A stretch of 64,000 nucleotides of DNA, from the NCBI GenBank assembly GCA_964458415.1, contig CAYWIT010000009.1, forward strand, positions 25,461 through 89,460, given 5' to 3'. The translations under genes and the position numbers were made by a program. This DNA comes from CAYWIT01 sp964458415. Its GTDB lineage: Bacteria; Pseudomonadota; Alphaproteobacteria; Micavibrionales; UBA2020. Numbering within the stretch: the stretch's first letter is position 1; each line of letters starts with the position of its first letter. The notes beneath the pieces are model-generated. The model had not been told where the DNA came from, ran no database searches, and worked only from the letters and a program-made list of their open reading frames with translations. This document shows positions 8,339 to 16,423 of the stretch, one piece after another.

Positions 8339-8699
8339 GCTGTTTAAGGATGAGGCGTATCAGATTGTCGGAAGCGCGATCGAAGTATTGAATACACTTG
8401 GCTGTGGTTTCCTGGAAAAGCCGTATGAGAATGCAATGCTGTACGAATTAGGGATGCGTAGCATCCCTTTCAGGCAACAAGAAAGGTTCAGCATCGTATA
8501 CAAAGGTAAAACGGTGGGTGAGTATATACCGGACCTGCTTGTGTATGATAAAATTGTCGTTGAAATAAAAACAATTGAGATCATCACAAACAGAGAGCGT
8601 AGTCAGGTATTGAACTATTTAAAAGCGACAGGGTTAAAGTTAGGGATCATTCTTAACTTTGGGAATTCTAAATTGGAGTGGGAGCGTTTGGTGCTATAA
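8316..8699 (+). CDS. GxxExxY protein (PD-(D/E)xK-like fold)
   Basis: This 127-residue protein has the family-defining motif GFLEKPY (Gly31, Glu34, Tyr37), and a nuclease-like pattern Asp73 (PDLLVYD), Glu83 and Lys85 (VVEIKTIE). GxxExxY proteins are small, sporadically distributed and of unknown function. The first seven codons (MDTNKRE) are encoded by the flanking repeat array. Composition is more AT-rich than that of pth and ychF on either side. The inverted arrays at each end suggest it moved in as a unit. Confidence 0.85.
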   Translation: MDTNKRELLFKDEAYQIVGSAIEVLNTLGCGFLEKPYENAMLYELGMRSIPFRQQERFSIVYKGKTVGEYIPDLLVYDKIVVEIKTIEIITNRERSQVLNYLKATGLKLGIILNFGNSKLEWERLVL

Positions 8700-8700
8700 G

Positions 8701-8730
8701 CGTTCGTGACCATTCGTGTTTATTCGTGGG
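8701..8730 (+). repeat. ATTCGTG tandem array, copy 2
   Basis: This array has three units, GTTCGTGACC, ATTCGTGTTT and ATTCGTGGG, with a 10-base period. It starts right after the GxxExxY stop codon and forms the upstream leader of ychF. It is the inverted partner of the array at 8310-8338. Confidence 0.85.
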
Positions 8731-8750
8731 TAAAGAAGAAGGTGTAAAAA

Positions 8751-9854
8751 ATGGGCTTTAATTGCGGTATTGTGGGTCTTCCGAACGTGGGGAAATCCAC
8801 ATTGTTCAACGCGCTGACGGCAACGGCAGCGGCACAGGCGGCGAATTACCCGTTCTGCACGATCGAGCCGAATGTCGGGCGCGTGGCCGTGCCGGATGAT
8901 CGTCTCAGCCAGATCGCTAAAATCGGCAAGTCACAGAATATCGTGCCGACGCAGCTGGAGTTCGTCGATATCGCGGGGCTGGTGCGCGGCGCTTCCAAAG
9001 GGGAAGGGCTGGGTAATCAGTTTCTTGCCAATATCCGCGAGACAGACGCGATTTTGCATGTGCTTCGCTGCTTTGAGGATGAGAATATTACGCACGTCGA
9101 AGGCTCGACCGATCCAGTGCGCGACAAGGAAATCATCGACACGGAACTGATGATCGCCGATATGGAAAGCCTTGAAAAGCGTGTCGAGGCTATGCGCAAA
9201 AAAGCCAAAGGCGGTGACAAGGATGCCGCGGTGCAGGTGCATGTCATGGATCTGAGCCTTGCGGCACTGCGGGAAGGAAAACCGGCGCGCACGGTTGCTT
9301 TGAATACGGATGATGAAGTAAAGCATTTCCGGCAATTGCAACTGCTGACCTCCAAGCCGGTTTTGTATGTCTGCAATGTGCTGGAAAAAGACGCGCAGAC
9401 AGGCAACGTACATACGCAGCGCGTTGCTGAAATGGCGAAGGCCGAGGGTGCTGAGCATGTGGTGATTTGCGCGGCTATCGAAGCGGAAATTGCGCAGCTG
9501 GGTTCGGACGAGGAAAAAAAGGAATATCTTGAATCGATCGGATTGGAAGAACCGGGACTGAATCGCGTGATCCGTGCCGGGTACAAGCTGCTGGATCTTA
9601 TCACCTTCTTTACCGTCGGGCCGAAAGAGGCGCGGGCATGGACTGTGCGCCGCAGCTCGAAGGCGCCACAGGCGGCAGGGGTCATTCATACGGATTTCGA
9701 GCGCGGTTTTATTCGGGCTGAAACCATTGACATAAGGGATTTTCTGGCGCTTGGCGGCGAGCAGGCCGCAAAAGAGGCTGGAAAAATGCGCTCGGAAGGT
9801 AAAGAATATATCGTCAAGGACGGCGATATCATGCTGTTCCGGTTTAATGTCTAA
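8751..9854 (+). CDS. ychF: redox-regulated ATPase YchF (Obg family)
   Basis: This 367-residue protein is full length. It has the P-loop GLPNVGKST near residues 8-16, the G3/switch region DIAGLVRGASKGEGLGNQFL, and the C-terminal TGS domain (about 280-367) ending in KEYIVKDGDIMLFRFNV. YchF binds ATP rather than GTP and associates with ribosomes in stress responses. pth and ychF are neighbours in many bacteria; here the GxxExxY unit separates them. Confidence 0.96.
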   Translation: MGFNCGIVGLPNVGKSTLFNALTATAAAQAANYPFCTIEPNVGRVAVPDDRLSQIAKIGKSQNIVPTQLEFVDIAGLVRGASKGEGLGNQFLANIRETDAILHVLRCFEDENITHVEGSTDPVRDKEIIDTELMIADMESLEKRVEAMRKKAKGGDKDAAVQVHVMDLSLAALREGKPARTVALNTDDEVKHFRQLQLLTSKPVLYVCNVLEKDAQTGNVHTQRVAEMAKAEGAEHVVICAAIEAEIAQLGSDEEKKEYLESIGLEEPGLNRVIRAGYKLLDLITFFTVGPKEARAWTVRRSSKAPQAAGVIHTDFERGFIRAETIDIRDFLALGGEQAAKEAGKMRSEGKEYIVKDGDIMLFRFNV

Positions 9855-9907
9855 TATGCATTGTGACTATCACGATTAATTTCAAACCGTAACTAAAGGA
9901 AAGAAAC

Positions 9908-10255
9908 ATGACACGATTTCAGGACATTAAAATTTTCACCAGAGAAGGATGCGTAATGCATGTTTTCTTAGAGGAATTAAATTCTTCATCCTATAGATGC
10001 TTGCTTGCCTATATGGAGAAAAATGAGAATAACATTGTTTATACAGAGGTTAGTAGTGGGAAGACTGCGAAGGCCGCATATTGTAATCTGATTAATAAAC
10101 TCTGTAAAAAACTAAGTATAGAAAATGATGAGATTACTGTAATAGACAACCCATGTAATACTGAATTGCTCGGGGTTGATGAGCAGAAAAAATGTCATGG
10201 AAACGGCAATGCACCGGGTATAGCTTTTAAGAAAAATGGAAATGAAGTCAAATGA
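9908..10255 (+). CDS. hypothetical protein, AT-rich orphan
   Basis: This 115-residue protein begins MTRFQDIKIFTREGCVMHV and has no recognisable domain, signal peptide or membrane helix. An AAAGGA ribosome site lies 7 bases before the ATG. A predicted amphipathic helix, GKTAKAAYCNLINKLCKK, lies in the middle. It has four cysteines besides that stretch's two, and a Gly/Lys-rich end. Codon use is strikingly AT-rich against ychF and prpD. It is followed by the third ATTCGTG array, which suggests it arrived with, or next to, the same class of element as the GxxExxY gene. Confidence 0.55.
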   Translation: MTRFQDIKIFTREGCVMHVFLEELNSSSYRCLLAYMEKNENNIVYTEVSSGKTAKAAYCNLINKLCKKLSIENDEITVIDNPCNTELLGVDEQKKCHGNGNAPGIAFKKNGNEVK

Positions 10256-10277
10256 ACCGCTTCAAGTTTGCGCCGAT

Positions 10278-10307
10278 ACTCGTATTCATTCGTGTTTATT
10301 CGTGGGG
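10278..10307 (+). repeat. ATTCGTG tandem array, copy 3
   Basis: This array has three units, ACTCGTATTC, ATTCGTGTTT and ATTCGTGGGG, with a 10-base period. It shares a 19-base core with the array at 8701-8730. It ends about 10 bases before the prpD start codon, so it makes up the prpD leader, just as copy 2 makes up that of ychF. No GxxExxY gene is next to this copy. Confidence 0.8.
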
Positions 10308-10316
10308 ATATAAAAA

Positions 10317-11912
10317 ATGAAAACACACATCGTCAAGGCCGAGAAGAAAAGCGGTGACCTGAAGAAGGAAGACCAACTGGCGTGGAGAATCGCCGACCTT
10401 GCAGCGCGGGCGACGGATGCCGATCTGGACGCCGATGCCGTGGACATGGTCAAAAATCGGATCATAGATAACGCCGCGATCGCGCTGGCGGCGGCGGATG
10501 AACATGCGGTTGTTGTGGCGCGGGACAAGGCGCTGGCGTCGCGGGGAACAGGCAAGGCGACGGTTTATGGCTTATCGCCAGAGGATACTTTCGGTCCGCG
10601 GGAAGCGGCTTTTGTCAATGCCGTTGCCGTGCGTTTCCGCGATCAGGACGATACCTATCTGGCCGCCGAATATTCGCATCCAGATGATAATATTTCTCCT
10701 ATTCTGGCCGTGGCGCAGCAGCTGGGCATCGGTGGCAAGGATATGATCCGCGGCATTGCCGTGGCTTATGAAGTACATGTCGCGCTTGTCGGTACGGGAG
10801 ATGGTACGGGCATATGCCTGCACAAGCATAAAGTCGATCACATGACGCATATCGCTGCGGCGACGGCGGCGGGGATCGGCGCGATGCTGAAAATGCCGGT
10901 CGAGCAGATTTACCACGCAGTCAATTTTGCCGTGCATAATTCCGTTTCTTCGCGCCAGTCGCGCAAAGGCGACATCGGCGCGCAAAAGGAATTCGTGCCG
11001 GGCTTTTCGGCGGAAATCTCTATTGATGCCGTCAACGCAGCGATGCATGGCCTCAAAGGCCCGAATCCCGTATATGAGGGGGAAGACAGCATCATTCGCC
11101 GCTTTCTGGATGGAAAGAACAATCCGGACGCGGAATACAAAGTCGCGCTGGCTGAGCCCGGCAAGGACAAGCTCCGCAATATCATGATGACCTATCCCAA
11201 GGAGCATGCTTTTGAATATCAGGGGCAGGCCATTATTGACATGGCGCTTGGCATGGTTGCAAAAATGCCGAAAAAAGCGGATGGTACGGTTGACTGGAAG
11301 CAGATTAAAAATATCCTGCTTGTCACCAGTCATCACACCGATCATGTTATTGGCACAGGCGCGAATGATCCGCAGAAGGTTGACCCGAACAGTCCGCGCG
11401 GCACACTGGACCATAGCATCATGTTTGCCATTGCGCGCTCCATGCAACTGGGCCGTTGGGATGAAGATGTTTACGACATTGCGGCGGGCGAAAAGGACGA
11501 ACTGCGCGATGCCATGTTGAAAATCAAAACGCAGCAGGATGCCGAATGGGAACGCCGTTATCACTCGACTGATCCCAAGGAGCAGGCCTTTGGTGGCACG
11601 CTGGTCGTCACGCTGGTGGATGGCACGGAAGTGAAGGACAGTAAGGCCTGCGCCAATGCGCACCCGCTGGGGGCTACTCCGTGGAAACGCCCGCATTATA
11701 TCGGCAAGCTGGAAAAGCTGACAAAGTCGCTGGTGAGCGAGGCAGAGCGGACACGGTTTCTGGCTCTTGTCGACGGGCTTGAAAAGGCGGTGCCTGTACA
11801 GCTGGCAGGCCTGACACCGAAGCTTGACCTTGTTCCGCTGGAAGCGCTCAAAACCCGCGGGATTTATAACGCCTGCTGTGGTGAAAAGAATGAATGCCGG
11901 AAGGCTGGGTAA
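10317..11912 (+). CDS. prpD: 2-methylcitrate dehydratase (MmgE/PrpD family)
   Basis: PrpD dehydrates 2-methylcitrate in the methylcitrate cycle that oxidises propionyl-CoA. The 531-residue protein matches PrpD through the all-helical N-terminal domain (FGPREAAFVNAVAVRFRDQD, then HPDDNISPILAVAQQLG), the DHMTHIAAATAAGIG helix, and the C-terminal lid. The N-terminus is about 40 residues longer than the first conserved block. It leads prpD-prpB-prpC, and the assignment rests strongly on that context. The stop is 2 bases before prpB. Confidence 0.93.
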   Translation: MKTHIVKAEKKSGDLKKEDQLAWRIADLAARATDADLDADAVDMVKNRIIDNAAIALAAADEHAVVVARDKALASRGTGKATVYGLSPEDTFGPREAAFVNAVAVRFRDQDDTYLAAEYSHPDDNISPILAVAQQLGIGGKDMIRGIAVAYEVHVALVGTGDGTGICLHKHKVDHMTHIAAATAAGIGAMLKMPVEQIYHAVNFAVHNSVSSRQSRKGDIGAQKEFVPGFSAEISIDAVNAAMHGLKGPNPVYEGEDSIIRRFLDGKNNPDAEYKVALAEPGKDKLRNIMMTYPKEHAFEYQGQAIIDMALGMVAKMPKKADGTVDWKQIKNILLVTSHHTDHVIGTGANDPQKVDPNSPRGTLDHSIMFAIARSMQLGRWDEDVYDIAAGEKDELRDAMLKIKTQQDAEWERRYHSTDPKEQAFGGTLVVTLVDGTEVKDSKACANAHPLGATPWKRPHYIGKLEKLTKSLVSEAERTRFLALVDGLEKAVPVQLAGLTPKLDLVPLEALKTRGIYNACCGEKNECRKAG

Positions 11913-11914
11913 AC

Positions 11915-12811
11915 ATGAACAGCCCCGGTAAAAATTTCCGTGATGCAATAACGACCGCCACGAGTGCTGGTGTACCGTTGCATGTGATTGGCGTGGCCGA
12001 TGGCAGTGACGCGCTTGAGGCCAAAAAGGCTGGATTTGCGGCGATTTATCTGTCCGGCAGCCAGATGGCCGCCGCGCGTGGCTGGGCTGATATTGGCCGC
12101 CTTGAGCTGCGTCATGTCGTGGAAAACGTGCAGCGCATCATGGACAGCGGCGTCGGCTTGCCTTTGCTGGTTGATATTGATACGGGCTTTGACGATGTTG
12201 CCGAAACCATCCGTACACTGGAATCTTTAGGTGTGGCGGCAGTGCATCTTGAGGACCAGCAGGACCTCAAGGCATGCGGTCATTTGCCCGGCAAGCATGT
12301 CGTGAGTAAAGAAGAGGCAACAGACCGCATGGCGCGTGCCGTGGCCGCCAAGAAAAACCAAGACTTCGTCCTGATGGCACGGACTGATGCGCTGGCCATC
12401 GAAGGGATGGAAAAAACGCTCGAACGTATTGCGTCATACGTTGGCGCGGGTGCTGATATGATCTTTGCCGAAGCCTTTCCTGATGCGGCTACGTATGCTG
12501 ACGTCAAGAAAGTGGCACAGGGACGGCCCGTGTTGTGCAATATGACTGAATTCGGCAAAGTTGACCTTAAAACGCCTTCAGAAATAGCAAGGGAAACGAA
12601 CGGTAACGTCGATATCGTTCTCAACCCTCTTTCGATTTATCGCGGGCAGCGTGAAACTGCGGCCCGGATGTACAAGGAAATTAAAGAAACAGGCTCGCAG
12701 CGCGTTCTGGTTCAGCAGGGACTTTTGCAAACACGCGAATATTTTCAGTCGCTGATCAATTATCCGGGGCAGGTGGCAGCGCGTGCCAGGGCGCTGTCAG
12801 GCAAGGATTAA
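11915..12811 (+). CDS. prpB: methylisocitrate lyase
   Basis: PrpB splits 2-methylisocitrate into pyruvate and succinate. The 298-residue protein belongs to the isocitrate lyase/PEP mutase superfamily. It has DIDTGFDD (metal binding), the LEDQQDLKACGHLPGK active-site loop with its Cys (KxCGH form), and MARTDALAIEG. An in-frame ATG at 11894 lies inside prpD. The ATG at 11915 is chosen because GGAAGG stands upstream and homology begins there. Confidence 0.94.
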   Translation: MNSPGKNFRDAITTATSAGVPLHVIGVADGSDALEAKKAGFAAIYLSGSQMAAARGWADIGRLELRHVVENVQRIMDSGVGLPLLVDIDTGFDDVAETIRTLESLGVAAVHLEDQQDLKACGHLPGKHVVSKEEATDRMARAVAAKKNQDFVLMARTDALAIEGMEKTLERIASYVGAGADMIFAEAFPDAATYADVKKVAQGRPVLCNMTEFGKVDLKTPSEIARETNGNVDIVLNPLSIYRGQRETAARMYKEIKETGSQRVLVQQGLLQTREYFQSLINYPGQVAARARALSGKD

Positions 12812-12966
12812 ACGCTAATGTCCAGATTATGCCCGCGCGCAGTGTCAACACTGGCGGCGATCATATTGACAAGAGCCTGTTCAGCCTCATGAGCTGTCTT
12901 TATGACCTCCATCGAGAGGTTCATCCTGAAAATTGCCTGTTGTGCCGCTATGCCTGATACGCTCAT
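12808..12966 (-). CDS. YjfB-like small putative motility protein
   Basis: This 52-residue open frame lies on the minus strand in the gap between prpB and prpC and is too short for most gene callers. It reads MSVSGIAAQQAIFRMNLSM at its start and ends ARGHNLDISV. The helical, Met/Ala/Gln-rich body and the G-x-N-[IL]-D-I-x-V ending match the YjfB-like putative motility family (PF14070) as I know it. A possible AAGGGA ribosome site lies about 13 bases upstream, which is rather far. It is antisense to nothing coding except the last 4 bases of prpB. Confidence 0.55.
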   Translation of the reverse strand: MSVSGIAAQQAIFRMNLSMEVIKTAHEAEQALVNMIAASVDTARGHNLDISV

Positions 12967-13042
12967 TTATTCAGTCTATTCCCTTTTGCTGAAAAATTCG
13001 TTATCTTCATTAAAGATTATTGAATCACAAGGAGATAGACAT

Positions 13043-14182
13043 ATGACAGCACCGCAAATCGCCAAAGGGCTCGCCGGCGTTTATTCCGATACCAGCCGTA
13101 TTTCAAAGGTATTCGATGAAACGAATACGCTGACTTATTTCGGTTATCCGGTGCAGGAACTGGCGGCGCATTGCCGGTTTGAAGAAGTGGCCTGGCTGCT
13201 CTGGCATGGCGAGCTGCCTACGGCGGAACAGCTTAAATTGTTTGAACAGGAAGAGCGCGCCAACCGCGCCATTAACGATAAACTGCTGACGGTTTTGAAG
13301 CAGTTCAGGAGGGATGCGCATCCGATGGATACGCTGCGCACAGCGGTCAGCTTTCTGGGCGTAGACGATCCGGAGTGGGCGGACCAGTCCCGCGCCGGAA
13401 ACCTGAAAAAATCCATGAAAATGATGGCGCAGATTCCGACGATTATCGCCGCAGATTTCCGGCTGCGCAGCGGGAAGGAGCCGATCGCACCACGCGCAGA
13501 TTTGTCATTTGCCGAGAACTTCTTTCATATGTATTTCGGCGAAGTACCGGACCCTGCGGTGGTGCGCTGTTTTGACGCGTCCTTGACGTTTTATGCCGAG
13601 CATGGCTTTAACGCATCAACCTTTGCAGGGCGTGTCATTACCTCCACATTATCCGATATCTATTCGGCAGTGACGGGCGCGATCGGCGCGCTGAAAGGTC
13701 CGTTGCATGGTGGTGCCAACGAGGCGGTCATGCATATGCTGCTGGATATTGCCGACCCTGCAAAAGCGCAGGAGTGGATTGATGAAGCATTGTCAGGCAA
13801 AAAGAAGCTGGTCATGGGCTTCGGCCACCGTGTTTATAAAAACGGGGATTCCCGCGTGCCACATATGACGAAATATTTCCACGACATGGCCGTGATCAAG
13901 GATGGGCAGAAATGGGTAGAGATTGAGAATATTCTTGCCAGAACGATGATCGAGAAAAAGAATATCCATCCCAACCTCGATTATCCGGTGGGTCCTGCCT
14001 ATTACCTGATGGGCTTTGAAATTCCCATTTTTACGCCCATTTTCGTGATGAGCCGTATCACGGGCTGGACCGCGCATGTCATGGAACAACTGGAAGACAA
14101 CAAGATCATGCGGCCTTTGTCAGTTTACAACGGCGTGCCACAGCGGCCTGTTCAGCCGCTGGAGAAGCGTAAGGCAGCGTAA
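13043..14182 (+). CDS. prpC: 2-methylcitrate synthase / citrate synthase
   Basis: PrpC condenses propionyl-CoA with oxaloacetate. The 379-residue protein has the short methylcitrate-synthase form: GLAGVYSDTSRISKV near the start, GPLHGGANEAVMHML and GFGHRVYKNGDSR with the catalytic histidines, and the Asp-bearing NLDYPVGPAYY. The frame is open back to 12902, but that would add 47 unrelated residues. The ATG at 13043 has an AAGGAG site 9 bases upstream. The last gene of the prp set. Confidence 0.94.
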   Translation: MTAPQIAKGLAGVYSDTSRISKVFDETNTLTYFGYPVQELAAHCRFEEVAWLLWHGELPTAEQLKLFEQEERANRAINDKLLTVLKQFRRDAHPMDTLRTAVSFLGVDDPEWADQSRAGNLKKSMKMMAQIPTIIAADFRLRSGKEPIAPRADLSFAENFFHMYFGEVPDPAVVRCFDASLTFYAEHGFNASTFAGRVITSTLSDIYSAVTGAIGALKGPLHGGANEAVMHMLLDIADPAKAQEWIDEALSGKKKLVMGFGHRVYKNGDSRVPHMTKYFHDMAVIKDGQKWVEIENILARTMIEKKNIHPNLDYPVGPAYYLMGFEIPIFTPIFVMSRITGWTAHVMEQLEDNKIMRPLSVYNGVPQRPVQPLEKRKAA

Positions 14183-14200
14183 AGTCAAGCGTTCCAGAAA

Positions 14201-14878
14201 TTATTTTGGCGGGCGCGGAATGCCAGGACCACGAAGAGGTTTGGAAGGGCCTTTGGGTTCACGCGGTACGCTGACAGGGGGTATCTCGGAAGGGCCTTTT
14301 GGTGTACGCGGGATACCGATCTTGCCAAATTCAATACGTGGGCTGTTTTGTGCCGCTGGAATATTTTTAATTAAGTCTTCCGTCATTTGCTCCAGCCGTG
14401 CCAGAAGGCGCGGGGCGGCGGTAACAGCGGGATTTGACTTCATGCTCAGGATATCTTCGCGCATTTGTTGCGCCTCTGCTGGATTCTGCTCAAGGTCAAG
14501 GCGAATTTCATCAGCCCCTTCCTGCATTGTGGCGCATCTCAGGGCCAGCCCCATCTGCGCAACGTTTTTATCTTGTACTTCAGCCATTGTATCGGTGTAA
14601 GGCTGTTGAAGTGCGGCTTCGACCATTTCGGCCACCAAAGGAGTGTATTCCGTGGCAAGATTCTTCTGATTTGGTTCCATATAAGATGCCCCGAAATAAA
14701 GCACCAAAGAAGTTTTCAGGGCTTCTTTTTCTTCTTGTGGACGATCAATATCTGTATCGATGAAAGAGAAAGCGGTCTGCATAAAACCTGTTGTGAGTTC
14801 TGTGACAACGTGAGGCCCCATAACCTGAGCAAGATCGTTAAAAGCTTTTGCAACAAGTGGTGATACATTTTTAGACAT
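14201..14878 (-). CDS. hypothetical protein with proline-rich tail
   Basis: This 225-residue protein has no recognised domain. Residues 1-165 are predicted helical, acidic and Met/Gln-rich. The tail from about residue 185 is a Pro-Lys-Gly repeat region with three related units (PRTPKGPSE, PREPKGPSK, PRPPK). There is no signal peptide. The ATG at 14878 is chosen over 14896 because AAGGATC lies 6-8 bases upstream. It is convergent with prpC and divergent from the orphan at 15009. Confidence 0.7.
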   Translation of the reverse strand: MSKNVSPLVAKAFNDLAQVMGPHVVTELTTGFMQTAFSFIDTDIDRPQEEKEALKTSLVLYFGASYMEPNQKNLATEYTPLVAEMVEAALQQPYTDTMAEVQDKNVAQMGLALRCATMQEGADEIRLDLEQNPAEAQQMREDILSMKSNPAVTAAPRLLARLEQMTEDLIKNIPAAQNSPRIEFGKIGIPRTPKGPSEIPPVSVPREPKGPSKPLRGPGIPRPPK

Positions 14879-14911
14879 AACGGCGATCCTTTCCATATTT
14901 TGAATGAACGA

Positions 14912-14940
14912 TTCGTAACAGGGGGCGTGTGATATGTCAA
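14912..14940 (-). promoter_or_regulatory. candidate sigma70 promoter for the 14201-14878 gene
   Basis: On the minus strand a perfect TTGACA (14935-14940) is followed after 17 bases by TACGAA (14912-14917), a weak -10. It lies about 35 bases before the start codon. The -35 is good and the -10 poor, so the call is tentative. Confidence 0.35.
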
Positions 14941-15008
14941 GTAGTCAATATTTACCATTAATTTACATATTTATATTAATATGGTAGCATAGAGAGACAA
15001 GGTGATTC

Positions 15009-15437
15009 ATGGATGAAGATAAAAAAGCCGAGCTTAAAAGCTCGATTTCCACAGCTTTCAATGGTGTAAGCGGGAAAGTTGTGCGAATCAAGGATCTGGT
15101 CAGCGCCTTTGATGGCGTGGCTTCCAAGAGGCTTGGTTTTCTTGAAAGAATGGTGGCAAAAAAGAAAATTGATCAGTTGTCGGAGAAGGCGGATCAACTG
15201 GCTGAAAGTGACATAGAGCGGAGCGGGTTTTACAAGCGCACCAATCAATCCGGACAGACAGAGCTTTACGTTGAGTCCGCCTATATCAAAAACACGATGC
15301 TTCGCGCGATAGACAGGGGTGACACGGACGGGTATGAAGAGTCAGTGAAGAAAGCAGGGCTTGCCACCGCCGAAGCTCTGGCAAAGGTGCCTGACCATTC
15401 TGCCACCGTAAAAAATAGACCTCCCGCTCTCAAATAG
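15009..15437 (+). CDS. hypothetical protein, charged helical
   Basis: This 142-residue protein starts MDEDKKAELKSSISTAFNG and shows no family I recognise. It is strongly charged and predicted mostly helical, with a Lys-rich central segment (RMVAKKKIDQLSEKADQL). There is no signal peptide, cysteine or membrane segment. An AAGGTG ribosome site lies 6 bases before the ATG. It shares an AT-rich divergent promoter region with the gene at 14201-14878, so the two may be expressed together. It converges with ilvE. Confidence 0.65.
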   Translation: MDEDKKAELKSSISTAFNGVSGKVVRIKDLVSAFDGVASKRLGFLERMVAKKKIDQLSEKADQLAESDIERSGFYKRTNQSGQTELYVESAYIKNTMLRAIDRGDTDGYEESVKKAGLATAEALAKVPDHSATVKNRPPALK

Positions 15438-15445
15438 AGATCATT

Positions 15446-16348
15446 TCAGGCAACGCAGCAGCTCTGGATGCCAGCGGGTGTCCTGACCAGCGTCTCGTAT
15501 CTTTCGCGGATCAGGCGCGTCACGGGGCCTACCTTGTATTCGATATCGTCAATCTTGCCAATTGCCGTGACCTCTGCCGCAGTGCCGGTGGCAAAGCACT
15601 CATCAATGGTTTTTAATTCGTCCGGCATAATAGCGCGTTCCGTTACCTTGATCCCGCTTTCTCGCGCGATATCGATGATCGTGCGGCGGGTAATACCATT
15701 CAGAAAACAGTCAGCTTCAGGCGTGTGAATCTCGCCATTTTTAACCATGAAAAAATTTGCGCCCGTCAATTCCGCAACGCGACCACGATAGTCCAGCATC
15801 AGGGAGTCTGTATATCCGGCGTTTTCGGCCTCATGTTTGGACAGCGTACAGATCATATACAAGCCGCAAGCTTTTGCGTGGACAGGGGCGGATTCCGCCG
15901 GAGGGCGTTTCCAGCGTGACGTTTTCAGGCTGATCCCTTTTTCCCGCAATTCTGCCGGAAAATAACTGGGCCATTCCCATGCGGCTACCGCCAGATGGAT
16001 AACAGCTTGTTGGGCAGAAACGCCCATTTGTTCAGCCCCGCGCCAGGCAAGAGGACGGATATAGCCATTCTGGACATTATTGGTTTTGACGGCGTCAAGG
16101 CAGGCCTGGTTGATTTGCTCAAGTGTATAATTGATCTTCATATCCATAATTTTGCAGCCTTCGAGAAGGCGCTGGCTATGGTCGCTCAGTTTAAAAATAT
16201 TTCCGCTATAGCAGCGCAGGCCTTCGAATACGCCGCTGCCATAGTGCAAGCCATGTGTAAGAAAGGGCACTTTGGCTTCTCGCCACGGCACCAGCTTGCC
16301 GTCAAACCAGATAGAGCCGTCACGATCATCGTAGGGGAGCAAGGCCAT
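15446..16348 (-). CDS. ilvE: branched-chain amino acid aminotransferase
   Basis: This is a fold-type IV PLP aminotransferase that interconverts Val/Leu/Ile and their keto acids with glutamate. The 300-residue protein has LTHGLHYGSGVFEGLRCYSG near the N-terminus, the PLP lysine in SPVHAKACGLYM, with the K following HA, and the ELTGANFFMVKNGEIHTP and GITRRTIIDIARESG signatures. It ends in two adjacent cysteines. It is divergent from the response regulator at 16424. Confidence 0.95.
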   Translation of the reverse strand: MALLPYDDRDGSIWFDGKLVPWREAKVPFLTHGLHYGSGVFEGLRCYSGNIFKLSDHSQRLLEGCKIMDMKINYTLEQINQACLDAVKTNNVQNGYIRPLAWRGAEQMGVSAQQAVIHLAVAAWEWPSYFPAELREKGISLKTSRWKRPPAESAPVHAKACGLYMICTLSKHEAENAGYTDSLMLDYRGRVAELTGANFFMVKNGEIHTPEADCFLNGITRRTIIDIARESGIKVTERAIMPDELKTIDECFATGTAAEVTAIGKIDDIEYKVGPVTRLIRERYETLVRTPAGIQSCCVA

Positions 16349-16423
16349 GGCCGTAATTCCTTTGATTTACTTATTTTGTGATATTATCTTCTTTTGAAGG
16401 CAAAAAACAACACCCTTTGTATT

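Noticed and set aside
8310..10307. ATTCGTG arrays as a CRISPR
   Set aside because: The units are about 10 bases in direct tandem with no spacers, and no cas genes are present.
10572..11948. 458-codon minus-strand frame
   Set aside because: It is a shadow of prpD and the prpB start; the composition is Arg/His-rich and the plus-strand genes are certain.
12902..13042. 47-residue N-terminal extension of prpC
   Set aside because: It has no family similarity, and an AAGGAG site sits directly before the ATG at 13043; the region instead overlaps the YjfB-like gene on the other strand.
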